From UBA3478 sp046048095 (GTDB lineage: Bacteria; Bacteroidota; Bacteroidia; Flavobacteriales; Flavobacteriaceae): a stretch of DNA of 57,024 nt. The notes under the pieces were generated by a model. The model had not been told where the DNA came from, did no database searches, and saw nothing but the letters and a program-made list of their open reading frames with translations. This document shows positions 25,502-34,405 of this stretch, in pieces. A program made the position numbers and the translations under genes. The stretch spans positions 1 to 57,024 of the forward strand of contig JBJOGS010000017.1 of NCBI GenBank assembly GCA_046048095.1. Direction: 5' to 3'. Position 1 is the stretch's first letter, and each line of letters begins with the position of its first letter.

Positions 25502-27018
25502 TAGATTAGGGCCTCTTGAGTCATCGCCTTGGGCTGCGCTACTCCCATAAGTTTAAGCACGGTAGGAGCGATATCTCCAAGTACTCCATCTTTGACGGCT
25601 TTTATTTCAGGATCTACGACAATTAGTGGAACCGGATTGGTCGTGTGTGCGGTATTTGGGCTTTGGTCTGAATTAATCATGGTATCGCAATTACCGTGAT
25701 CAGCTATAATCAGGGTAGTATACCCCGATTCTAAGGCTTGAGTGACTAGGTCTTTTGCGCAGTGATCGACAGTTTCACAGGCCGCAATTGCCGCTGCCAT
25801 GACCCCGGTATGTCCTACCATGTCGGGATTGGCAAAATTTAAGCACACAAAATCGTACGTACCTGCCTTTAACTGGGGCAGAAGCGCGTCTCGCAGTTCG
25901 TAGGCACTCATCTCGGGTTTTAAATCATAGGTGGCCACTTTTGGTGAAGGGCACAAGATGCGCTCTTCGCCTTCGAATGGCGCTTCACGTCCGCCATTAA
26001 AGAAGAAGGTCACGTGTGGATACTTTTCGGTTTCAGCCATCCGCAGTTGAGATTTGCCTGCTTTTGATAGGACCTCTCCGAGGGTGTCTCTCAGGTTCTC
26101 TTTGTCGAAGACCACATGAACGCCTTTGAACGAGCTATCGTAATTCGTTAAGGTGACATAATACAGGTCGAGAGGATGCATGTCATAAGCTTCAAAAGCC
26201 TGTTGAGACAGAGCTTCGGTAAGCTCTCGACCGCGATCTGTTCTGAAGTTAAAGAAGAGTACCACGTCTTTTGGACGAATCAATCCAACGGGAGCCCCGG
26301 CTTCGTTGACAGCGATAATGGGGTGAATAAATTCATCGGTTACGCCATTCTCGTAAGAGTGTTCTAGCTCATTCACTAGATCTCTTGCTTGGTTTCCTAA
26401 TCCGTGAACAAGGGCGTCATAAGCCACTTTCACACGTTCCCATCGTTTATCGCGATCCATGGCATAATACCTTCCGGTGATAGAAGCCAGTTTGGTATTC
26501 CCATTCTCGATATAGTTTAAAATGGATTCAATAAATTTAGACCCACTTTTCGGATCCACATCTCTTCCGTCAGTAAAGGCGTGGATGTAAGTGTTTGGAT
26601 GATTATTTTTCTCACAGACATCAATCAAGGCCTTTAAGTGATCGATATGCGAGTGCACTCCCCCGTCACTACACAAGCCGAGCAAATGTACATTCACCTG
26701 CTCTTGTTTGGCGTAGTGCAGCGCTGCTTTAATGGCATGCTCTTCGCCTAAACTTTGATCCGCAACAGCTTTATTGATGCGCGCCAAGTCTTGATACACA
26801 ATACGCCCAGCGCCCAAATTCATATGTCCAACCTCGCTGTTGCCCATTTGTCCATCGGGTAACCCTACGTTCATGCCGTGAGTGAGGAGTCGACTATGAG
26901 AATATTGATTGTAGAGGCTATCTATAAATGGGGTGTGGGCCTGATCTATTGCAGAGACGGCAGGGTCAGGCGACATGCCCCAACCATCCAAGATCATGAG
27001 TAATACTTTTTTGTTCAT
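25501..27018 (-). CDS. gpmI: 2,3-bisphosphoglycerate-independent phosphoglycerate mutase
   Basis: Mn-dependent interconversion of 3- and 2-phosphoglycerate in glycolysis; 505 residues. The phosphoserine nucleophile is Ser61 in QMGNSEVGHMNLGAGR, and the N-terminal DGWG metal motif (11-14) is intact. Late metal ligands appear in IADHGNCDTM and NTAHTTNPVP. First gene of gpmI-map-methyltransferase. Confidence 0.97.
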   Translation of the reverse strand: MNKKVLLMILDGWGMSPDPAVSAIDQAHTPFIDSLYNQYSHSRLLTHGMNVGLPDGQMGNSEVGHMNLGAGRIVYQDLARINKAVADQSLGEEHAIKAALHYAKQEQVNVHLLGLCSDGGVHSHIDHLKALIDVCEKNNHPNTYIHAFTDGRDVDPKSGSKFIESILNYIENGNTKLASITGRYYAMDRDKRWERVKVAYDALVHGLGNQARDLVNELEHSYENGVTDEFIHPIIAVNEAGAPVGLIRPKDVVLFFNFRTDRGRELTEALSQQAFEAYDMHPLDLYYVTLTNYDSSFKGVHVVFDKENLRDTLGEVLSKAGKSQLRMAETEKYPHVTFFFNGGREAPFEGEERILCPSPKVATYDLKPEMSAYELRDALLPQLKAGTYDFVCLNFANPDMVGHTGVMAAAIAACETVDHCAKDLVTQALESGYTTLIIADHGNCDTMINSDQSPNTAHTTNPVPLIVVDPEIKAVKDGVLGDIAPTVLKLMGVAQPKAMTQEALI

Positions 27019-27040
27019 GGGATGCGGTTCGTTGCAAGTA

Positions 27041-27048
27041 CAAAGTTA
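27041..27048 (-). promoter_or_regulatory. Candidate -7 box for gpmI-map operon
   Basis: The minus strand reads TAACTTTG (TAnnTTTG), 22 nt before the gpmI ATG in the 36-bp gap after the M15 peptidase gene. No -33 TTG at normal spacing. Confidence 0.4.
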
Positions 27049-27054
27049 AAACTA

Positions 27055-27789
27055 TTAAGGCAGAAGGGCCTCGTTTATGCCCAATACATGCTCATTTAAA
27101 TAGCGTTCTATGCGACTAGCTGATAACAAAGAAAGCCCTTGCACTTCTTGAGCTGCTGCTCGAAAGACTACTTCTTTCTTAAGGTAGTTTTCTAAAAGAG
27201 GCACCGATTCTGGGGCATAGCTGAGGTGCCACGGTTCGTATTTGAAGCCCTTGCGGTTGGGGTTATTGGTATATACGAGATAAAAATCAAAGGTCGTGGC
27301 GTTCTCATCGAGCCAAGCCTTCAGCTCACCAAAAGCCCCGGTAAGGGTAAAGTGTTCGGCGAGCAAAACGTCTCCTTCTACCGATTTTCCGGCTTGGATG
27401 ACATCGATATCGGTTCCCCAATGATGTCTTGAAGTTCCTGGTATCGTGCTGTATTCGATAATTCGCTCGATCGCCTCTGCTCCTGAAGCACCTTCTTCAG
27501 TGAAGGAATGAAACTTTCGTTCAAAAATTCGTTTCTGATCCTTGTAAGAGCGGTGACTTGAAACTGTTTTTAATACGATGCCGTCGTTCCAGGCAGCCAT
27601 TTTCATACTGTTATAAGCCTTAAATGCCCTTCGGCTCAACTGAGTGGCACCTTCGCCAAATAATTTGGGCGCCTCAAGTCCCATCAGGCGCTCGACACTA
27701 TAGCGTTTAAAGAAGTCGTCATCAAAATTCGGAAAGACTAGGGCTGCCATGCCCAGGTTTGAAAGTTTCAGATAGTCACGTCTATGCAT
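27055..27789 (-). CDS. M15-family D-alanyl-D-alanine carboxypeptidase (VanY type) with Tat-like signal
   Basis: A zinc peptidase likely trimming D-Ala from cell-wall peptides; 244 residues. Zinc ligands His122 and Asp129 lie in SRHHWGTDID, and Glu185 and His188 in EPWHL. The N-terminus HRRDYLK followed by a hydrophobic stretch resembles a twin-arginine signal, and tatA is encoded 5 kb away. The hydrophobic segment is short and lacks an obvious cleavage site, so Tat export is plausible, not certain. Its start overlaps the GNAT gene stop by 8 bp. Confidence 0.86.
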   Translation of the reverse strand: MHRRDYLKLSNLGMAALVFPNFDDDFFKRYSVERLMGLEAPKLFGEGATQLSRRAFKAYNSMKMAAWNDGIVLKTVSSHRSYKDQKRIFERKFHSFTEEGASGAEAIERIIEYSTIPGTSRHHWGTDIDVIQAGKSVEGDVLLAEHFTLTGAFGELKAWLDENATTFDFYLVYTNNPNRKGFKYEPWHLSYAPESVPLLENYLKKEVVFRAAAQEVQGLSLLSASRIERYLNEHVLGINEALLP

Positions 27790-28237
27790 GCTGTGTCAAC
27801 GTTTTGAACATAAAGAAATGGGTCCCAACGCCTTCAATCTCGTAGGGATCTCCTTGTTTTAGATAGCCGTTGCGCTCATAAAATGACACCGCTTTGATTC
27901 GTGCATTGAACCAAATAGTGTGAATGTTTTTTGTTCGCGCATGATCTTCAGCTGCCCTAAGTAACAAGGCCCCCACACCGCTGTTGCGAAATGGGTCTAA
28001 GACGGCCATACCTCTGAGCTGCATTATCGCCGTGCTTTCTACTTCTAGCTTCGGTGTGTAGTTCACAACTAGACTCGCACACCCTATTAATTGTTCTTCT
28101 TGGTAGGCCCCGAAGTGAACCGAATGTGGTGCGTAGTCACCATCAAAAACACAGGCTTCGATTGGATAGCCTGGTCGAAGTACAGCATGTCTCACAGGTA
28201 GTAGAAGCTGCGGCTCAATTTTACGAATGGCTACCAT
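27782..28237 (-). CDS. GNAT-family N-acetyltransferase
   Basis: A 151-residue acetyltransferase with the acetyl-CoA-binding region around AVLDPFRNSGVGALLLRAAEDHA and a C-terminal NARIKAVSFYERNGY segment, typical of small ElaA/YitI-like GNAT proteins. The acceptor is unknown. I chose the ATG at 28237 because a longer in-frame start at 28312 would overlap the divergent secreted-protein gene and add residues outside the fold. Followed by the overlapping M15 peptidase gene. Confidence 0.85.
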   Translation of the reverse strand: MVAIRKIEPQLLLPVRHAVLRPGYPIEACVFDGDYAPHSVHFGAYQEEQLIGCASLVVNYTPKLEVESTAIMQLRGMAVLDPFRNSGVGALLLRAAEDHARTKNIHTIWFNARIKAVSFYERNGYLKQGDPYEIEGVGTHFFMFKTLTQHA

Positions 28238-28284
28238 AAATACTGATTGCTTTGTAGTAAATTTATTGCAAGTAAGCGCATCAC

Positions 28285-29019
28285 ATGAAAATTCGGCTTT
28301 TTTTTGTTGCATTCTGGGTAAGCCTTAATGCGTTTTCTCAAGCAAAACTGATTGAACTTAAGGGTCAAGTATTGTATCGCAATAGCTTTGTCTCTGATGA
28401 GGCCGTGGTGAATTCTACACGTGACCTAAGCACGATTACCGACGAAAATGGTGGCTTTAGTATCCCAGTGGCGATTGGCGATGAACTGGTGTTCACCGCG
28501 GTGAATTATCAACTTGAGGTGATTAAAATCACTGAGGATATTATTAAAAATGGTCGACTTGTCGTGGAGGTGACTGAAAAGGTGAGACAGCTAGACGAGG
28601 TTGTGCTCACCCCAGACAACCAAGAAGCGTTCATTGCCCTTAAGAATGAAGAGTTTAAAGGCTTTGAATATGCCATTGATCGGGCCTCTCCTGGCGAAAA
28701 TATTGCCCTATCCAACTCGGCTAGAGGAATGCGAGATGGCTTAAATATGGTGGCTATATACAAACTGCTAAAGTCACTTTTAGCGGCAAACGATCAGCAA
28801 GACGGTGTTAGTCTTAAGCTTTCAGAAGCTTTGGCGAAGGTGTATGACGAGCAATTTTTTATTGAAGACCTCAATTTGGAACGGGCTCAAATTGCTGATT
28901 TTTTAATTTACTGTGACGAGCGTGTACCGACCTATCAATTGCTTCGAAAAGAAAATGAATTCGAGTTGCTCGAATTTTTGGTAACCACGGCTGAAGCGTT
29001 TAAAGAAGAGATGAAGTGA
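28285..29019 (+). CDS. Secreted protein with carboxypeptidase-regulatory-like domain (paralogue 1)
   Basis: A 244-residue exported protein with an N-terminal signal (NAFSQA). Residues about 25-110 form a carboxypeptidase-D regulatory-like beta-sandwich as found in TonB-dependent receptors (GQVLYRN, TDENGGFSIPVAIGDELVF, QLDEVVLTP), but no plug or barrel follows. The remaining half is helical and ends with DFLIYCDE and a LLEFL segment. It shares this layout with the next gene, indicating tandem duplication. The next ORF overlaps by 4 bp. Confidence 0.8.
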   Translation: MKIRLFFVAFWVSLNAFSQAKLIELKGQVLYRNSFVSDEAVVNSTRDLSTITDENGGFSIPVAIGDELVFTAVNYQLEVIKITEDIIKNGRLVVEVTEKVRQLDEVVLTPDNQEAFIALKNEEFKGFEYAIDRASPGENIALSNSARGMRDGLNMVAIYKLLKSLLAANDQQDGVSLKLSEALAKVYDEQFFIEDLNLERAQIADFLIYCDERVPTYQLLRKENEFELLEFLVTTAEAFKEEMK

Positions 29020-29783
29020 GGCTGCCAGGCTTTGTACTGTGCTGTTTTTTGGTTGTTTTTGGTTTGCACGCGCAGCATCAAAAAGTACTTGTAGGTGAGG
29101 TGTTCGCCGATGAAGTGCAGCTTTCGGATATTAACGTTCAGAATACCACCAAGAAAATAGGAGCAGTAACCAACGCCTACGGAAGCTTTGAAATCCCAGT
29201 GAGTCCAGGGGATACCCTTCGATTCACCTCGGTGCAGATCAAACCAAAGATCATTGTAATCGATGCAGCGATTTATCGTGCGACGCGTTTGAGAATTCCG
29301 TTGGATCCGTTTGTGAACGAACTCGAAGGCGTAACACTCAACCCTTATGGTTTGAGTAAGGTGCTCTCTGAAGATCTAGCCGGATTAAACATCAATACTC
29401 CGGTAGATGCTAAGAAGCTAAACCTCCCTAATGCTGAAGTTGAGCCACTTACTCAGAGTCAAAGATTGCTCTTTGAAGCTACTTCAGGGGCCGGGCTTAT
29501 TCCGCTGAACCCACTGCTGAACGCGTTAAGTGGACGAACAAAAATGCTTAAGAATCGGATTGCACTTGAGGCGAAAAATACAGCGATAGACAACGTCATT
29601 CAGCGTTATGAAGAACCTCTTTTTAAGACCTATTTAGGTATCATGCCCAATGAAATTCTAAGATTTTTGTATTTCTGTGAAAGCGATGACTCGTATGCCC
29701 AGCTCATTGAACTCAATGATGAACTTCAATTTTTAGAATTTTTGAAAACTAAAAGCAACGAATTTAAACAGTTACATGAATGA
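29016..29783 (+). CDS. Secreted protein with carboxypeptidase-regulatory-like domain (paralogue 2)
   Basis: A 255-residue protein beginning with a GTG overlapping the previous stop (GTGA), with signal peptide to about residue 19 (GLHAQ). The regulatory-like domain shows NAYGSFEIPVSPGDTLRF and LEGVTLNPYG, and the C-terminal half ends RFLYFCES and QFLEFLKT, mirroring the preceding gene. Identity between the two is modest, so the duplication looks old. Function unknown; surface or periplasmic location is inferred. Confidence 0.8.
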   Translation: MRLPGFVLCCFLVVFGLHAQHQKVLVGEVFADEVQLSDINVQNTTKKIGAVTNAYGSFEIPVSPGDTLRFTSVQIKPKIIVIDAAIYRATRLRIPLDPFVNELEGVTLNPYGLSKVLSEDLAGLNINTPVDAKKLNLPNAEVEPLTQSQRLLFEATSGAGLIPLNPLLNALSGRTKMLKNRIALEAKNTAIDNVIQRYEEPLFKTYLGIMPNEILRFLYFCESDDSYAQLIELNDELQFLEFLKTKSNEFKQLHE

Positions 29784-30319
29784 GAGCGTTGACCCTATTT
29801 TTTGTATCCCTGATGATTTCTTACAACGCCTTAACCTTCGCAGTTTCGGACGGAAAAAAACATAAATTTTATCTCAGTGTTTCAAAGGTGAATTACAATG
29901 AAAAGGAGCAAGCGTTTGAAATGGTTTCTCGGGTATTTATTGACGATCTTGAGCTGGCGTTGTCGACGCGCTATGGACAGTCCGTGGGTTTAGATACTGA
30001 AGAAGAGCAGGTAGAAGTCGCCCGAACACTCATTACGCGCTATTTGAACAGTATGCTCGAACTTCAGGTCAATGACGCTGCTGTTCCAATGGAATTTATT
30101 GGGTATACCTATGAGGCCGATCAAATCATTCTGCTCATTGCCTTTAAGCCTTCAAAGCTCTCGGGGGAGTCTCGTATTGATTTTAGAAATAGACTTCTAA
30201 CTGATGTGTTTGAAGAACAGCAAAATCTGGTCCATTTCAGTATTCAAAAACAGAAGAAGAGTGAGGTGCTTTCGCGTGAGAAGGATCGCTTTGAATGGTC
30301 GATGGTTACTCTTAAATAG
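29780..30319 (+). CDS. DUF6702-family secreted protein
   Basis: A 179-residue protein with a signal peptide (residues 1-22) and the family pattern HKFYLSVSKVNYNEKEQ followed by FIDDLELAL. The mature part is mixed alpha/beta with no catalytic motif I can identify. Its ATG overlaps the previous stop (ATGA), so it is translationally coupled to the two preceding genes. From memory, DUF6702 genes commonly precede an M1 metallopeptidase gene in flavobacteria, as here. Confidence 0.8.
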   Translation: MRALTLFFVSLMISYNALTFAVSDGKKHKFYLSVSKVNYNEKEQAFEMVSRVFIDDLELALSTRYGQSVGLDTEEEQVEVARTLITRYLNSMLELQVNDAAVPMEFIGYTYEADQIILLIAFKPSKLSGESRIDFRNRLLTDVFEEQQNLVHFSIQKQKKSEVLSREKDRFEWSMVTLK

Positions 30320-30378
30320 ACTTGTAGACCTGCCAAAAACAAACTAAATTCACCATCTTAACGTTAATCGCTGATTAG

Positions 30379-32676
30379 ATGAAACACTTATTTGCATGCG
30401 TTGCTTCGGCTTTCGTTTTGTTCTCAGGTACCCTCTCGGGACAAGAAGAGAAGAAAGAGAGAGAGCCAGGACACTACAACACCAACAAATTCAAGCAGCT
30501 CTATGAAGAGTTTGCTACGCCAAATACATTTCGTACGGCATCTGGAGCTCCTGGTCCTGATTATTATCAGCAGCAAGCCGATTATGTCATGGATATTGTT
30601 CTTGATGACGAGAATGCTAGAATTTATGGCGAAGAGACGATCACTTACACGAATAATTCACCGGATGCCTTAGAGTTTTTATGGTTGCAACTCGATCAAA
30701 ATGTTCGCGCTAAAGACTCAAAAGCCCCATTGCGCAATGGCAGTGGCGTCAATTTAGCCTACACGCCAGATAATTTCTCTCAAACCTTTTTAGGAGAACC
30801 TTTCGATGGCGGATTCAATATTGAATGGGTAAAAGACATTCGAGGAGCTGCGCTTCCGTATGTGATTAACTTCACCATGATGCGTGTCGATTTACCTACT
30901 CCTTTGTTATCAGGACAGACTTACTCGTTCTCTGTAAAATGGTGGTATAATATTCCAGACCATACGGTGAACAGAGCGCGTTCGGGATATGAATATTTTG
31001 AAGAAGATGGCAACCGTGCCTATGTGATTGCACAATTCTTTCCAAGAATGGCCGTGTATAGTGATGTAGAAGGGTGGCAGAACCATCAATTTTGGGGAAA
31101 TGGTGAGTTTGCCCTTCCTTTTGGAAATTATGACGTATCCATCACCGTTCCCGAAGACCATGTTCTTGATGCGACCGGAGTACTCTTGAATCGCAAGCAG
31201 GTATTCTCAAAAGAGATGATGAGTCGCTATGAACAGGCGAAAAAGAGCTATGATAAGCCGGTAATGATTGTTACTCAAGAAGAGGCTGAAGCTGCAGAGA
31301 AATCATTTGCTAAAAAGACAAAGACCTGGAAGTTCAGAGCAGAGAATGTTCGAGATTATGGTTTTGCTACTTCTAGAAAGTTCATTTGGGACATGATGGC
31401 CGTAAAAATTGGAAACAAAGACGTAATGGCCGTTTCGCTTTATCCAAAAGAAGGAAATCCTTTGTGGGAAGAGTGGTCCACTAAGGTAGTGGCATCGACA
31501 CTGAAATCGTACTCTTCACACACCTTCGATTATCCGTATCACAAGGCGATTTCGGTTCACGCGAAAAATCAAGGAATGGAATATCCAATGATTTGTTGGA
31601 ATTACGGACGCCCAAATAAAGATGGCACCTACTCAGACCGCACGAAGTATGGGATGATGAGTGTGATCATTCACGAAGTGGGTCACAACTTTTTTCCGAT
31701 GATTGTGAACTCAGATGAACGTCAATGGGGTTGGATGGATGAAGGTCTAGATACGTTTATGCAGTATTTAGCAGAGCAAGAGTTTGGTGAGGCGTATCCG
31801 TCGGCCATTGAAGGGTTAGAGAAATACCCCTCTAGAAGAGGAGCGCCATCGGCAATTGTAGATTATATGTCAGGTGATCAGAGTTATATCGCTCCGATTA
31901 TGTCGAATCCAGAAAACGTCTATCAACTTGGTCCTAACGCCTATGCGAAGCCTGCGACGGCCTTGAATATATTGCGTGAAACCGTGATGGGAAGAGAATT
32001 GTTTGACCATTCGTTTAAGACGTATTCTCAGCGTTGGATGTTTAAGCATCCCACCCCTGAAGACTTTTTCAGAACCATGGAAGATGCTTCGGCAGTCGAT
32101 TTAGATTGGTTCTGGAGATCGTGGTTCTACACTACCGATTATGTGGATATAGGAGTTTCTGAGGTAAAGAAATATTACGTTTCAGATGAGCCCACAGCTG
32201 AGATGAAAGAATACATGGCTGCGAATGGACTTACCTCTGCCGATTTACCTCCTTTAGTTTATTTGGCCGACTTAGATGCAAAAGAGGCAGATGTCGAGGT
32301 GAAAGCTCCGGCAGAAGCTTCGTCGACACTTACAGAGTTTATGCTAGATAAGATGACAGAAGCTGAACGTGCGAAGGTCAAACAGCCTAAATACTTCTAC
32401 GAAATCGCATTTGAAAAGCCAGGAGGTATTCCGATGCCACTTATCGTTGAATATGCCTATGCCGATGGTTCGAAAGAAACGGTGCGTTATCCTGCAGAGA
32501 TTTGGCGTAAGAATGACGCTGAGGTGAAACGCGTTATTTCTTCTGAAAAAGAATTGGTAGGGATTACGGTAGATCCGAATTTAGAAACGGCCGATATTGA
32601 TACCTCGAACAACAGCTGGCCTAGAGTTCAAGAAGGATCAGAATTTGAAAAGCTTAAAGAGGCTGTAAAACAGTAG
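30379..32676 (+). CDS. M1-family metallopeptidase, secreted
   Basis: A 765-residue exported gluzincin. The signal peptide ends near GTLSGQ. An N-terminal beta-rich domain precedes the catalytic domain, with zinc site HEVGH at 432-436 and third ligand Glu455 (WMDEG), the exact 18-residue spacing of M1 enzymes. The usual exopeptidase motif GAMEN is replaced by QGMEY at 398-402, so aminopeptidase specificity may differ from classical members. It follows the DUF6702 gene by 59 bp and ends at a strong terminator. Confidence 0.92.
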   Translation: MKHLFACVASAFVLFSGTLSGQEEKKEREPGHYNTNKFKQLYEEFATPNTFRTASGAPGPDYYQQQADYVMDIVLDDENARIYGEETITYTNNSPDALEFLWLQLDQNVRAKDSKAPLRNGSGVNLAYTPDNFSQTFLGEPFDGGFNIEWVKDIRGAALPYVINFTMMRVDLPTPLLSGQTYSFSVKWWYNIPDHTVNRARSGYEYFEEDGNRAYVIAQFFPRMAVYSDVEGWQNHQFWGNGEFALPFGNYDVSITVPEDHVLDATGVLLNRKQVFSKEMMSRYEQAKKSYDKPVMIVTQEEAEAAEKSFAKKTKTWKFRAENVRDYGFATSRKFIWDMMAVKIGNKDVMAVSLYPKEGNPLWEEWSTKVVASTLKSYSSHTFDYPYHKAISVHAKNQGMEYPMICWNYGRPNKDGTYSDRTKYGMMSVIIHEVGHNFFPMIVNSDERQWGWMDEGLDTFMQYLAEQEFGEAYPSAIEGLEKYPSRRGAPSAIVDYMSGDQSYIAPIMSNPENVYQLGPNAYAKPATALNILRETVMGRELFDHSFKTYSQRWMFKHPTPEDFFRTMEDASAVDLDWFWRSWFYTTDYVDIGVSEVKKYYVSDEPTAEMKEYMAANGLTSADLPPLVYLADLDAKEADVEVKAPAEASSTLTEFMLDKMTEAERAKVKQPKYFYEIAFEKPGGIPMPLIVEYAYADGSKETVRYPAEIWRKNDAEVKRVISSEKELVGITVDPNLETADIDTSNNSWPRVQEGSEFEKLKEAVKQ

Positions 32677-32696
32677 TCCGAACTTTTGCTCGTTGA

Positions 32697-32724
32697 GAAT
32701 CCCGCAGCTTTAGCTGCGGGATTC
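32697..32724 (+). terminator. Intrinsic terminator after the M1 peptidase gene
   Basis: A 13-bp perfect stem (GAATCCCGCAGCT and its complement) with a very tight loop, followed by TTTATATTTG, starts 20 nt past the stop. The hairpin lies upstream of the tatA ATG, which rules out an in-frame TTG start at 32686 for that gene. Confidence 0.85.
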
Positions 32725-32726
32725 TT

Positions 32727-32734
32727 TATATTTG
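32727..32734 (+). promoter_or_regulatory. Candidate -7 box for tatA
   Basis: TATATTTG matches TAnnTTTG and lies between the M1 terminator and the tatA ATG, 8 nt before it. The T-rich tail of the terminator and this box overlap in function, a compact arrangement. Confidence 0.4.
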
Positions 32735-32742
32735 CACCATCT

Positions 32743-33015
32743 ATGTATTACCTTTTTATCAGCGGGGCTGAAATTTTTTTCATCGTTTTTGTCGTGATCC
32801 TAGTGTTCGGATCCGACAAGTTGCCAGAGATTGTCCGTGGTCTCGGCAAGGGGATGCGACAGTTGCGTGACGCGACTGATGATATCAAGCGAGAGATTCA
32901 GAAATCTGCTGAGAAAAACGGTATTGATTCAAGTATCGCTTCTGACCTTAAAAAAAGTGCTGACGAAGTGAAGAAATCAGTAGAAGAAGTCACGGGCACT
33001 ATCAAGCGTCAATAG
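32743..33015 (+). CDS. tatA: Sec-independent translocase subunit TatA/E
   Basis: A 90-residue protein with one N-terminal membrane helix (about 6-21), the hinge FGSDKLPE, an amphipathic helix with RGLGKGMRQLRD, and a charged Lys/Glu-rich tail. This is the TatA/TatE layout. No tatC is in the window. It could serve the nearby M15 peptidase with its RR motif (inference). I chose the ATG at 32743 because a longer TTG start would include the upstream terminator. It overlaps the convergent O-methyltransferase by 14 bp. Confidence 0.9.
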   Translation: MYYLFISGAEIFFIVFVVILVFGSDKLPEIVRGLGKGMRQLRDATDDIKREIQKSAEKNGIDSSIASDLKKSADEVKKSVEEVTGTIKRQ

Positions 33016-33655
33016 CACTAAATCGGGCGATGCTTAATCCATCTCTTACGGGTAGTATGACCTGTTCAAATCGAGGATCATCAGTTAAAAATTGATTGTA
33101 TTCTAAGAGTGCGAGGGTCGCCTTATCCTTTTCATCCACGGGCTCTACCACTTTACCAGACCAAAGTATATTGTCTGATACCAAAAGGCATCCGTTATTC
33201 ATTTTGGGAATCACGGCTTCAAGGTAGCGGTTATAGTCTGCCTTTTTAGCATCAACGAATACAAGATCAAAATTTTGATCAAGTTGAGGTATGAGCTCTA
33301 TTGCATCTCCGACAAGCGGCTTGATCCGCTCAGCATAAGGGCTTTGGGCCCAAAATTGTTGCTGTAGCGAACGCAATTCCTCATTGACTTCAATAGTTAC
33401 CAGACGTCCTTCAGGTTGCAACCCCTCTGCAAGACAGAGAGCGCTGTATCCGGTATAGGTGCCGATCTCTAGAATGTTTTTTGGCGCACAAATTTTAGCG
33501 AGCAATGCTAAGAGTCGTCCTTGGTAGGTACCGCTGAGCATACGAGGTTGAACCACCTTGAGGTGCGTCTCTCTGCGCAATGCAACAAGGTAATCTGGCT
33601 CGGTGTCGAGTTGGTCGTTGAGGTAAGCTTCTAAGGTATCAGAAAGAAAATGCAT
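33002..33655 (-). CDS. O-methyltransferase (caffeoyl-CoA OMT-like family 3)
   Basis: A 217-residue SAM-dependent enzyme. SAM motif LEIGTYTGYSALCLAEGL begins near residue 61; metal and substrate segments VFVDAKKADYNRYL and DNILWSGKV match the cation-dependent catechol/CoA-ester O-methyltransferase family (Methyltransf_3). The substrate in this organism is unknown. It lies 9 bp after the lipoprotein gene and probably shares its transcript. Confidence 0.9.
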   Translation of the reverse strand: MHFLSDTLEAYLNDQLDTEPDYLVALRRETHLKVVQPRMLSGTYQGRLLALLAKICAPKNILEIGTYTGYSALCLAEGLQPEGRLVTIEVNEELRSLQQQFWAQSPYAERIKPLVGDAIELIPQLDQNFDLVFVDAKKADYNRYLEAVIPKMNNGCLLVSDNILWSGKVVEPVDEKDKATLALLEYNQFLTDDPRFEQVILPVRDGLSIARFSAIDA

Positions 33656-33664
33656 GCGCCTGCT

Positions 33665-34327
33665 TTACTCAATTTCAATATCGCTTAGGTAGAGGTAGCC
33701 CTCTTGATTGGCGCGCTGATGCTTTTGAGCCATTAGCAATCCGCCGACGCGCACGTAGTCTTCGCAAATAGAAATAATAGAGGGTTCCTCTGCCGCTGCG
33801 CGTCGAAACACCCATTCTTTTACTTGATTGTTTTTGTCGATATAAAAGTCATACGCATCTCCGGGGGTGTATCCGCCTTCATTACCATAGGTAATTGTGA
33901 GTTTGTCGAGCATTTCTTGCTTGCCGAGCGAGCGCACATTTTCTTCTAGACGTACCTCAAAACTCGCCTTATCCCATTCAAGTTGAAGTGGGGCCAAGAG
34001 CCAATACTTATCATTTATGAATCCTTTATTGATTTCGTTACTCACCGAATCGAGTTGTTTCCAGTGATAGGTGATCGTATCTCCATTGAGAATACGACTT
34101 ACCGAGTCGTTTTTTGTGTCCCAAATCCAGCGCCGTTCGAAGTTTCCACCTTCACGTGTCACACCCCAGGTAAATGCAATTTTGTGCAGCTGATCAAAGG
34201 CTTCTATTCCATGTGCTTGAGCCACAGCATAGGCTCTTTTTTCTGCCGCAGTGCGCTCATCAGGTTTTTCAGTACATGAAATTAGAAGAAGCGTGGCTGA
34301 AATCAGCAGTGAAAAAATCGTTTTCAT
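33665..34327 (-). CDS. Putative lipoprotein of unknown function
   Basis: A 220-residue protein from the ATG at 34327, with a hydrophobic leader ending in a lipobox (LLISC), so exported and lipidated. The mature part has no catalytic motif I recognise; it contains Trp/Tyr-rich strands such as FERRWIWDTKND and YDFYIDKNNQVKEWVFRR, resembling beta-rich LolA/LppX-like flavobacterial proteins, but I would not assign one. A slightly longer ATG start at 34348 is possible. Divergent from the clpP gene. Confidence 0.75.
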   Translation of the reverse strand: MKTIFSLLISATLLLISCTEKPDERTAAEKRAYAVAQAHGIEAFDQLHKIAFTWGVTREGGNFERRWIWDTKNDSVSRILNGDTITYHWKQLDSVSNEINKGFINDKYWLLAPLQLEWDKASFEVRLEENVRSLGKQEMLDKLTITYGNEGGYTPGDAYDFYIDKNNQVKEWVFRRAAAEEPSIISICEDYVRVGGLLMAQKHQRANQEGYLYLSDIEIE

Positions 34328-34371
34328 TTTTCTTTTAAAAATACGCATTAGTAGGCCATAACACTCATTCA

Positions 34372-34382
34372 ATGTATTTTTG
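34372..34382 (+). promoter_or_regulatory. Candidate -7 box for clpP
   Basis: ATGTATTTTTG contains a TAnnTTTG match (34375-34382) and is identical over 11 nt to the -7 regions of the nqr and photolyase operons. The nearest in-frame ATG is 11 nt downstream. The -33 region is weak. Confidence 0.5.
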
Positions 34383-34405
34383 TACGCACAAGAATGCACA
34401 AGGTT

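Noticed and set aside
32686..32742. Upstream TTG start for tatA
   Set aside because: The extra codons are the M1-gene terminator hairpin; the TatA helix starts right after the ATG at 32743.
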